Below are positions 56,230 through 64,000 of a stretch of DNA of 64,000 nt, in pieces; the stretch's first letter is position 1, and every line of letters begins with the position of its first letter. The translations under genes were made by a program, and so were the position numbers. The stretch is taken from positions 1-64,000 of the forward strand of contig LNEU01000029.1 in the NCBI GenBank assembly GCA_001464355.1, given 5' to 3'. The notes below the pieces were generated by a model, which was given only the letters and a program-made list of their open reading frames with translations, ran no database searches and was not told the origin of the DNA. Source of the DNA: Burkholderiales bacterium Ga0077544 (GTDB taxonomy: Bacteria > Pseudomonadota > Gammaproteobacteria > Burkholderiales > Burkholderiaceae_D).

Positions 56230-58871
56230 TCTTTATGCTGATTGCTCAGTTCCTTCAGTCTGTAAAGTGCATCCAATGCATCGCGTGGCGATAACGCATC
56301 CGGATTGATGGCCGCCAGCGCATCTTCAACCGCAGATGGCTGCGCATGTATTTCATCGTCAGCCAGCGCTACACCGCCAGGATCGGCAAACAAATCAAAC
56401 TGCGGCGTCGTCTGCATCGAGTTGGCTTCCAGCGATGCCAGATGCTTGCGGGCTGCGCGTATCACCGCTTGCGGCACACCAGCGAGCTGTGCCACCTGCA
56501 AACCATAACTCTGGGATGCAGGACCGGCTTCTACTGCATGCAGGAAAACAATCTTGTCCTTGTGCTCGACTGCCGATAAGTGCACGTTGGCGGCAGATGG
56601 ATGGACATCGGGCAGTTGCGTCAGTTCAAAATAATGCGTTGCAAACAATGTAAAGCTGCGGGTAGTGTCGATCAAATGCTTGGCAATGGCCCATGCCAGT
56701 GCCAGCCCGTCAAAGGTCGAGGTGCCGCGCCCGACTTCATCCATCAGGACGAGGGAATTCTCTGTAGCACCATTCAATATGGCCGCCGATTCCGTCATTT
56801 CCACCATGAAAGTGGAGCGGCCGCCAGCCAGATCATCCGCCGCGCCGATACGCGTGAAGATGCGATCGATAGGGCCGATAGCTGCACTCGCAGCGGGTAC
56901 AAAGCTGCCGATATAAGCCAGCAAGGTTATCAACGCAACCTGTCGCATGTAAGTCGATTTACCGCCCATATTCGGACCGGTAATTAACAGCAGCTTGCTT
57001 TCATCGCTCAACAGGCAATCATTGGCGATGAAGCGTTCGATATGGTTTTCCACCACCGGGTGTCGGCCTTGCACTATCTTGATCATCGGATCGGCGACCA
57101 GTTGCGGCGCACACCAGTTGTGACGCAAAGCATGTTCCGTCAGCGCGACCAGCGTATCGAGTTGCGCCAGCGCATGTGCAATATTTTGCAGCGTACCAAT
57201 GTGCTGCGCCATTTGCTGCAGCACTTGTTCATACAGATATTTTTCTCGCGATAGCGCACGTTCCTGCGCGGACAAAGCCTTGTCTTCAAATGCCTTCAGC
57301 TCGGGCGTGATGTAGCGTTCGGCATTCTTCAAGGTTTGACGCCGGCGATAATCATCCGGCACCTTGTCGGTCTGCCCATGCGTGACTTCGATGTAAAAGC
57401 CGTGCACCTTGTTGTATTCGACGCGCAGATTGTTGATGCCTGTGCGTGCGCGTTCACGCGTTTCCAGATCGACCAGGAATTGTCCGGCGTTTTCCGATAA
57501 GCCGCGCAACTCATCCAGTTCGGCATCGTAGCCGCGCGCAATCACGCCGCCATCGCGCACCATCGCGGCCGGTTCCATTGCAATTGAACGTTCTATCAGA
57601 TCCAGACATTCGCTCGGGGTGGCAAGTGCATCGTGTATAGATTTCAACAAAGGTGCATCGGCATCCTTGTTGCACATAGAGACATAGGCGCGCAAGGACG
57701 GCAATTGTTGCAAGCCGCCGCGCATGCCGGCCAGGTCACGTGGACGAGCCGATTGCAGCGCGATGCGGGTGGTGATGCGTTCGACGTCGGGTACCGACGC
57801 CAAGGTCGAAGAAATCCCTGTGCTTGCATCGGCGCGCATCAATGCATTGATCGCGGCATGACGTGCGCGTGCGACGGTTTGATCGCGGCGTGCGTGATGC
57901 AACCAATGGCGAAGCAGGCGCGAACCCATCGCGGTGCGGCAATGATCTAGCAAGGAAAAGAGCGTGCCTGAATTGACGTCCTGACCGCGTATGGTTTCAG
58001 TCAGTTCCAGATTGCGGCGTGTGGCGGCATCGAGTCCTATGAATTCATTTTCTGTTTCCACCGTCAGCGTACGCACATGCTGTAGGCCTTTTCCTTGCGT
58101 GGATTGTGCGTAGAGCAGTAATGCGCCGGCAGCGCCGATGGCAGCACCCAGATGCTCCGCGCCGAAACCGGTGAGTGCGGCTACATTCAATTGTTCGTAC
58201 AGCGCTTTCGTGCCGTGCGCTATATCGAAGTGCCAGTCAGGGACAGTAGTATTTTTGGCAAAGGCGAATTCATTGAATAAATCGTTGACGTTGCCCGGCA
58301 ATAGAATTTCAGCCGGGGCAATGCGCTCCAGTTCATGTTTCAGTCGCGTGTCTGCATTCTCGGCATCGGTAGAGAATTCCATCAACTTCAAGGCACCGCT
58401 CGCCATCGATAACCATGCCATACCGATGGTGATGGTCTTGCGTTGCGTGGTGCTATAAAGCGCAAGCAAAGGCTGCTCGGATTTTTCCGGCAACAGGTCG
58501 GAATCGCTGAGCGTACCCGGCGTAATTACGCGCATGACCTTGCGTTCTACAGGGCCCTTGCTGGTGGCCGGATCGCCTATCTGTTCGCATATCGCTATCG
58601 ATTCACCCAGCTTGACCAGCTTGGCCAAATATTGATCGACCGCATGAAAAGGCACGCCGGCCATCTTGATTGGGTTGCCGTTGGATGTGCCGCGTGCGGT
58701 GAGGGTAATGCCGAGCAGGCGCGAAGATTTTTCTGCATCTTCGAAAAAAAGTTCGTAGAAATCGCCCATACGAAAAAACAGCAAGGTCGTTGGATGCTCG
58801 GCCTTGATGCGCAAATATTGCTGCATGTATGGTGAATGCTGCGGTTTTTCTGCGATTTCTTTTTTTGTCAT
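56226..58871 (-). CDS. mutS: DNA mismatch repair protein MutS
   Basis: The 881-residue protein recognises mismatches and starts repair with MutL. The mismatch-binding F-x-E is in [12 protein letters not shown] (near 36-46). The connector, lever and clamp domains follow. The ATPase has Walker [14 protein letters not shown] (near 640), [12 protein letters not shown] (near 718) and the final dimer helix. Length and motifs are those of a full MutS. The downstream gene overlaps its stop by 4 bases. Confidence 0.97.
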   Translation of the reverse strand: MTKKEIAEKPQHSPYMQQYLRIKAEHPTTLLFFRMGDFYELFFEDAEKSSRLLGITLTARGTSNGNPIKMAGVPFHAVDQYLAKLVKLGESIAICEQIGDPATSKGPVERKVMRVITPGTLSDSDLLPEKSEQPLLALYSTTQRKTITIGMAWLSMASGALKLMEFSTDAENADTRLKHELERIAPAEILLPGNVNDLFNEFAFAKNTTVPDWHFDIAHGTKALYEQLNVAALTGFGAEHLGAAIGAAGALLLYAQSTQGKGLQHVRTLTVETENEFIGLDAATRRNLELTETIRGQDVNSGTLFSLLDHCRTAMGSRLLRHWLHHARRDQTVARARHAAINALMRADASTGISSTLASVPDVERITTRIALQSARPRDLAGMRGGLQQLPSLRAYVSMCNKDADAPLLKSIHDALATPSECLDLIERSIAMEPAAMVRDGGVIARGYDAELDELRGLSENAGQFLVDLETRERARTGINNLRVEYNKVHGFYIEVTHGQTDKVPDDYRRRQTLKNAERYITPELKAFEDKALSAQERALSREKYLYEQVLQQMAQHIGTLQNIAHALAQLDTLVALTEHALRHNWCAPQLVADPMIKIVQGRHPVVENHIERFIANDCLLSDESKLLLITGPNMGGKSTYMRQVALITLLAYIGSFVPAASAAIGPIDRIFTRIGAADDLAGGRSTFMVEMTESAAILNGATENSLVLMDEVGRGTSTFDGLALAWAIAKHLIDTTRSFTLFATHYFELTQLPDVHPSAANVHLSAVEHKDKIVFLHAVEAGPASQSYGLQVAQLAGVPQAVIRAARKHLASLEANSMQTTPQFDLFADPGGVALADDEIHAQPSAVEDALAAINPDALSPRDALDALYRLKELSNQHKE

Positions 58872-59074
58872 TGCGTTAAAAGTATGGAATGTTTTCTACG
58901 ACATTTACAGCGGTGTAATGCGCTTTAGGATGTCCCGATGCCGGTAGAGATTTGCAGCAGGCAGTATGGAGTATATCTGGTGCAGTCTTCAATGAAATTA
59001 TTGTCTGGGCGGCTCTGTTTTCAGCGTAATTCACGCATGCCTGTTTTTTGCCTAGCTTTCCATGGGGCATCAAT

Positions 59075-59115
59075 AAAAAAGCCATGCCACGAGATTGTTC
59101 GTGACATGGCTTTTT
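59075..59115 (-). terminator. Terminator of rhlE
   Basis: AAAAGCCATG and CATGGCTTTT pair, with a further inner stem CACGA / TCGTG and a short loop. The T-run is on the minus strand, about 40 bases past the rhlE stop. Confidence 0.8.
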
Positions 59116-59155
59116 AGTTAGAGCATCAACGCAGATTCTACATCTGCGTTGAATT

Positions 59156-60508
<1,353 letters not shown>

Positions 60509-60824
60509 GAGAACTCAATAGAAAAATATCGGCCTGTCGCCGCAGAGGGCGCCAGTCGCAGGCAAACGGGATTGGAATACGGAGGTCGTTAGACAGCGGC
60601 AAGGTGACTGGAGAGGTGCCGCGTGCGGCGAGTATAACAGCAGCGTGCTGCATGCCGCGGAATAGTTGGCATCTAACTTGGTTGCGCAGTGACCCGAAGC
60701 GCTAAAGCACAAAAGAAAAATGAAGAGAAAACATCGTCGCCTTATTGTTCGGGCGTTAGTGTTTTCTCTTCATCAGCTTCGCCAAACTTGAGCTCGCAAG
60801 AATCTGCTCACTCAATACAACAAC
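60509..60824. other. Gap between rhlE and suhB
   Basis: No gene is visible in this 316-base stretch. It holds the upstream region of rhlE and the long hairpin terminator of suhB at 60710-60773. A plus-strand open frame across it has no start signal and overlaps suhB in antisense. Confidence 0.5.
60710..60773 (-). terminator. Long-loop terminator of suhB
   Basis: ATGAAGAGAAAACA and TGTTTTCTCTTCAT are a perfect 14-base inverted repeat. The 26-base loop contains a second short stem (CGCC / GGCG). On the minus strand the stem is followed by TTTTTCTTTT, so it fits a terminator about 50 bases past suhB. The AT-rich outer stem and branched loop are unusual. Confidence 0.6.
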
Positions 60825-61619
60825 TTATTTTGCATATGGGCTCAGCAAGGAAACCATTTGTGCGAAGACTTTTGGCGTACCTGCAAGGATGTCGCCTTTG
60901 TACAAGTAATCCGATTCGCCTTCAAAAGTGCCGACGATGCCGCCGGATTCGGTGATCAGCAAGGAGCCAGCCGCCAGATCCCATGGCTTCAAACCTTTTT
61001 CAAAGAAGCCATCCAAACGACCTGCTGCAACGTAAGCCAGATCCAGTGCTGCCGAACCTGGACGGCGCAGACCGGCGCAGCTTTGCGACATGATCTTGAA
61101 CATTTTCAGGTACTGGTCGATATCGTCAGTTGCGCGGAACGGGAAACCGGTGCCGATCAATGCATCGTTGATTTTGTCGCGCTTGGTGACGCGTATGCGT
61201 TTTTCATTCAGATACGCACCACCACCTTTGGTTGCGGTGAACAGGTCATTGCGGGTTGGATCGTAGATCACAGCTTGCGTGATCTGGCCGCGTTGTTGCA
61301 GCGCGATCGATACGCAATATTGTGGAAAGCCGTGAATGAAGTTGGTGGTGCCGTCCAGCGGATCGATGATCCAGACGTTTTCATTGTCGTCGTGCAGATT
61401 GGCGGATGCGCCTGATTCTTCTGCGAGGATTGCGTGATCAGGGTATGCAGTTTTCAGAATCTCAATGATCGCTTGCTCGGCGGCCTGATCGACTTCAGTG
61501 ACGAAGTCGTTAGGATTTTTTTCCGTAACCTTGACGCGGTCAAGATCGAAGGATGCGCGGTTGATGATGGCAGCGCCACGGCGAGCCGCTTTAACCGCCG
61601 TATTAAGCATGGGATGCAT
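60825..61619 (-). CDS. suhB: Inositol monophosphatase family protein SuhB
   Basis: From ATG 61619 ([10 protein letters not shown]) the protein is 264 aa. The metal-binding motifs are EESGAS (near 67), [17 protein letters not shown] (near 83) and [15 protein letters not shown] (near 213). It hydrolyses inositol 1-phosphate and, in E. coli, also joins transcription antitermination complexes with NusA on rRNA operons. The 17 residues before this start look non-native. It is divergent from trmJ. Confidence 0.94.
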   Translation of the reverse strand: MHPMLNTAVKAARRGAAIINRASFDLDRVKVTEKNPNDFVTEVDQAAEQAIIEILKTAYPDHAILAEESGASANLHDDNENVWIIDPLDGTTNFIHGFPQYCVSIALQQRGQITQAVIYDPTRNDLFTATKGGGAYLNEKRIRVTKRDKINDALIGTGFPFRATDDIDQYLKMFKIMSQSCAGLRRPGSAALDLAYVAAGRLDGFFEKGLKPWDLAAGSLLITESGGIVGTFEGESDYLYKGDILAGTPKVFAQMVSLLSPYAK

Positions 61620-61749
61620 AGAGATTCCGTTAAAATGGCGGCGCCGTCGCGTAAGCGAAGATGGCACCACCTAAATTGAAATTAATGAGCGATGCGGTAT
61701 AGATATGCCATTTCGACATGATTCTTACCGCGCAATGCCGCTATTTTAA

Positions 61750-62511
61750 ATGAACCTGCCTCAAACTGACACGCCTCTTTTCAATCGCCTGCGTTTTATC
61801 TTGGTCGAAACCAGCCGTCCCGGCAATATCGGGGCTGCCGCGCGTGCGATTAAAAACATGGGATTTTCCGAACTGGTGCTGGTGAATCCGCGCTTTGCCG
61901 ATGTCGTGCAGCAGGAAGAGGCGGTTGCTTTTGCCAGCGGTGCCAATGATGTGTTGGCAGCGGCACGGATTGTTGGCTCGATTGAAGAGGCGCTGACCGA
62001 TTGCAATTATGCGGCGGCAGTGACGGCACGACTGCGCGAGTTTTCGCCGCCAGTGATCTCACCGCGCACTTTGGCAACGCGGCTAAATGAAGAAACGAGT
62101 TTGCGTGCGGCTGTAGTTTTCGGCAATGAGCGCTTCGGTTTGCCGAATGAGATCGTTGAGAAATGCAATGTCCTGATCAACATTCCAGCTAATCCGGACT
62201 ATTCATCCTTGAATCTGGCGCAAGCTATACAAGTCGTGGCATATGAGGCGCGGATGGCCGGTATCGGCGAGACGCTTGCTGTGAATTCGACTATCGGTTT
62301 TCAAGGCGAAGCAGCGGGGATGACGCAAATCGATGGCATGTATGCCCATCTTGAACAGGCGTTGGTGGCTATTGATTTTCTGGATGCAGATAATCCGAAG
62401 AAGTTGATGCCGCGTTTGAAGCGACTGTTCTCTCGCACTCAGCTGGAGACGGAAGAAGTCAATATCCTGCGCGGAATCGCAAAGCAGATTTTGGCGAAGT
62501 GTAAAAAATAG
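61750..62511 (+). CDS. trmJ: tRNA (cytidine/uridine-2'-O-)-methyltransferase TrmJ
   Basis: The 253-residue SPOUT methyltransferase has NIGAAARAIKNMGF (near 22-35), FGNERFGLPNEIV (near 122) and the knot motif NPDYSSLNLAQAIQVVAYE (near 146), as in TrmJ/YfhQ. It adds a 2'-O-methyl at position 32 of several tRNAs. A C-terminal helical extension (about 190-253) is usual for TrmJ. It is divergent from suhB and convergent with lexA. Confidence 0.92.
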   Translation: MNLPQTDTPLFNRLRFILVETSRPGNIGAAARAIKNMGFSELVLVNPRFADVVQQEEAVAFASGANDVLAAARIVGSIEEALTDCNYAAAVTARLREFSPPVISPRTLATRLNEETSLRAAVVFGNERFGLPNEIVEKCNVLINIPANPDYSSLNLAQAIQVVAYEARMAGIGETLAVNSTIGFQGEAAGMTQIDGMYAHLEQALVAIDFLDADNPKKLMPRLKRLFSRTQLETEEVNILRGIAKQILAKCKK

Positions 62512-62638
62512 GTTTGCGCTTCATCTTTATAGATGCGCATGAAGATGTAGATACAAGTCGCAGATGCCGATGACTACGGCACTTGCGGCGCCGTTTGAAA
62601 ATTTAGATAAACAGCAACCGCGACGAAAACCTAAGTGC

Positions 62639-63301
62639 TTAGTGCCAGCTACGCATCAAGCCAACAGCCAATCCTTCCAGCGCAAAATCATCGTGCTCAA
62701 GATTGACGCGGATAGGTTGGAAATCTGGATTTTCAGGTAACAGTTCAATCAAGGAGCCGGTCTTCTTGTAACGCTTGACGGTGACGTCGTCACCCAGGCG
62801 CGCCACGACAATTTGCCCATTTTTTGCACTATCGATTTTTTTCACCGCCAGCAAATCGCCATCGAGAATACCCGCGTCGCGCATCGACATGCCGCGAACT
62901 TTCAGCAGATAGTCGGGTTTGGCGGAGAACAATGATTTATCCACGTTATAGGTAGCTTCAATATGTTCTTGCGCCAGGATCGGTGAGCCGGCAGCAACGC
63001 GACCAACCAGCGGCAAGCTCAATTGCATCAATGCCGGATGTGGCAAAGCCATCTGTCTGCCTGGATAGCGCTCTTCACCATTGCTGCCGACATCGCGCAA
63101 GCGTATGCCGCGTGAAGTTCCTGGTGAAATCTCAATCGCGCCTTTGCGTGCCAGTGCCTGCAGATGTTCTTCTGCGGCATTGGCGGACCGAAAACCGAGT
63201 TCCGTGGCAATTTCGGCACGCGTCGGCGGAAAACCAGTGTTTTCAATCGCGTCGCGGATCAGGTTCAGGATTTGTTCCTGGCGGGCTGTCAGTTTGATCA
63301 T
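62639..63301 (-). CDS. lexA: SOS repressor LexA
   Basis: From ATG 63301 ([12 protein letters not shown]) the protein is 220 aa. The winged helix covers about 1-68. The self-cleavage site is Ala-Gly in GRVAAGSP (near 107). The catalytic Ser is in [15 protein letters not shown] (near 139) and the Lys in [13 protein letters not shown] (near 176). LexA represses DNA-damage genes until RecA filaments trigger cleavage. Two perfect SOS boxes lie upstream. The open frame continues to 63433 but crosses into the operator region. Confidence 0.97.
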   Translation of the reverse strand: MIKLTARQEQILNLIRDAIENTGFPPTRAEIATELGFRSANAAEEHLQALARKGAIEISPGTSRGIRLRDVGSNGEERYPGRQMALPHPALMQLSLPLVGRVAAGSPILAQEHIEATYNVDKSLFSAKPDYLLKVRGMSMRDAGILDGDLLAVKKIDSAKNGQIVVARLGDDVTVKRYKKTGSLIELLPENPDFQPIRVNLEHDDFALEGLAVGLMRSWH

Positions 63302-63379
63302 TGCGTGGCCTAGCTTGAGTCTTGCGTGAGGTAGCGATATCGATTTATAGATACGCGTTACCGTAGGGCGTCTATTAAA

Positions 63380-63395
63380 CTGTTTATATAGACAG
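63380..63395. promoter_or_regulatory. LexA box (SOS operator) 2, upstream of lexA
   Basis: CTGT-TTATATAG-ACAG is a perfect 16-base CTGT-N8-ACAG site, 79 bases before the lexA start. It ends one base before the next box. Confidence 0.9.
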
Positions 63396-63396
63396 T

Positions 63397-63412
63397 CTGT
63401 ATTTTTATACAG
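63397..63412. promoter_or_regulatory. LexA box (SOS operator) 1, upstream of lexA
   Basis: CTGT-ATTTTTAT-ACAG is a second perfect CTGT-N8-ACAG site. The centre-to-centre distance of the two boxes is 17 bases, so two LexA dimers could bind side by side and repress lexA itself. Confidence 0.92.
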
Positions 63413-63490
63413 TGCATGCCGGAACGCAAGCAAATTCGCTTATTTCCCCAAGGAAAATGCAGGCTGCCGCGCGATAAATGCTTGAAAGCG

Positions 63491-63519
63491 TTGAGTTTTT
63501 TGCCGTGAAGGCGTATGAT
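63491..63519 (+). promoter_or_regulatory. Promoter of rpsF
   Basis: TTGAGT (63491-63496) and TATGAT (63514-63519) with a 17-base spacer make a strong sigma-70 promoter. It leaves a leader of about 68 bases before rpsF. Confidence 0.75.
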
Positions 63520-63594
63520 TGCGCGTTTTCCTCTTCCCACACTCGTCTTGACGCCGAGGTGGGCAATCTTCAAATCCGTCCAAAAGGAGCTTAC

Positions 63595-63963
63595 ATGCGT
63601 CATTATGAAATCGTATTTATCGTCCATCCGGATCAAAGCGAGCAAGTGCCTGCAATGATCGAACGCTACAAAGGCATCGTCACCGCACGCGGTGGTGTTG
63701 TTCATCGCGTGGAAGACTGGGGCCGCCGTCAAATGGCGTACCTGATCCAAAAACTGGCTAAAGCCCACTACGTCTGCCTGAACATCGAATGTGATGGCGA
63801 AACACTGGCTGAAATCGAAACCGGCTTCAAATTCAACGATGCCGTTCTGCGCCATCTGACCGTGAAATTGAAGAAGGCTGAAACAACGCCATCGCCAATG
63901 ATGAAGGCTGTGCAGAAGGAAGATGCTGCCAAGAGCCATCGTACCGAGGCACCTGCTGCCTAA
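63595..63963 (+). CDS. rpsF: 30S ribosomal protein S6
   Basis: From ATG 63595 (AAAGGAG upstream) the protein is 122 aa. It starts [17 protein letters not shown] and contains [18 protein letters not shown], the S6 signature, with a polar tail at the end. S6 binds S18 and 16S rRNA in the platform of the small subunit. It normally leads the rpsF-priB-rpsR-rplI operon, and the sequence after it fits a priB start. Confidence 0.97.
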   Translation: MRHYEIVFIVHPDQSEQVPAMIERYKGIVTARGGVVHRVEDWGRRQMAYLIQKLAKAHYVCLNIECDGETLAEIETGFKFNDAVLRHLTVKLKKAETTPSPMMKAVQKEDAAKSHRTEAPAA

Positions 63964-63987
63964 TTATTGCAACGACGTATCAGGAGA

Positions 63988-64000
63988 GTGAATCAGCTTC
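63988..64000 (+). CDS. priB: Probable start of primosomal replication protein PriB (partial)
   Basis: GTG at 63988 opens the frame V/M-N-Q-L, which fits the start of PriB, the usual gene after rpsF. An AGGAG lies only one base before the GTG, which is very close. The true start may be further right, outside the window. Only four codons are visible, so the call rests on gene order. Confidence 0.4.

Overview
The window looks like chromosomal DNA of a betaproteobacterium, most likely in the Burkholderiales / Oxalobacteraceae (Herminiimonas- or Janthinobacterium-like). This is inferred from moderate GC, an intact isc operon with an iscR repressor, an rpfE-like gene beside recJ, a single lolC-type permease gene with lolD, and BamC, HtpX, TrpS and LexA sequences that read as betaproteobacterial. 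No database search was possible, so the genus is an inference.

Region 1-12.15 kb is accessory. It opens with the last codons and right end of an IS3-family element, which cuts off a small minus-strand gene. Next come a 230-residue protein of unknown function and a radical SAM protein that appears to carry a second, nucleotidyltransferase-like domain. Reading the other way is a three-gene cassette: a membrane-anchored small GTPase and two proteins I do not recognise. A type I restriction-modification operon follows (hsdR, hsdM, hsdS and a DUF5655 / PD-(D/E)XK-like gene). The block stops at the 3' end of a tRNA-Asn gene, a typical island insertion point. A probable antitoxin gene remnant and two perfect palindromes lie between hsdR and the tRNA. 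This is the part most likely to hold undescribed (defence-related) biology.

Region 12.2-24.6 kb is core: tyrB, uvrB, a degenerate uracil-DNA-glycosylase-like gene, a TetR regulator with two putative operator copies, then the complete iron-sulfur operon iscR-iscS-iscU-iscA-hscB-hscA-fdx-iscX. The isc operon has a good promoter, a hairpin between iscS and iscU, and a probable internal terminator between iscA and hscB. A glycine-zipper envelope protein follows.

Region 24.7-40.3 kb carries lysS and prfB (with the programmed +1 frameshift), a lipoprotein, recJ with an rpfE-like partner, lolC-lolD, a TatD nuclease, comEC, pyrG, eno and ftsB.

Region 40.3-52.8 kb carries hslO with a gamma-carbonic-anhydrase-like gene, a ferritin-like DUF455 protein, small lipoproteins, an alpha/beta hydrolase, a PHP phosphatase, htpX behind a sigma-32-like promoter, a YciO/Sua5 protein, an M50 protease, trpS, a methyltransferase, dapA, bamC and a metallo-beta-lactamase-fold hydrolase.

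Region 52.8-64 kb carries a repeat-built lipoprotein, a JmjC-type ribosomal oxygenase, slyD, a secreted phosphoesterase-like protein, mutS, rhlE, suhB, trmJ, lexA (with two tandem perfect SOS boxes) and rpsF, and ends at the probable start of priB.
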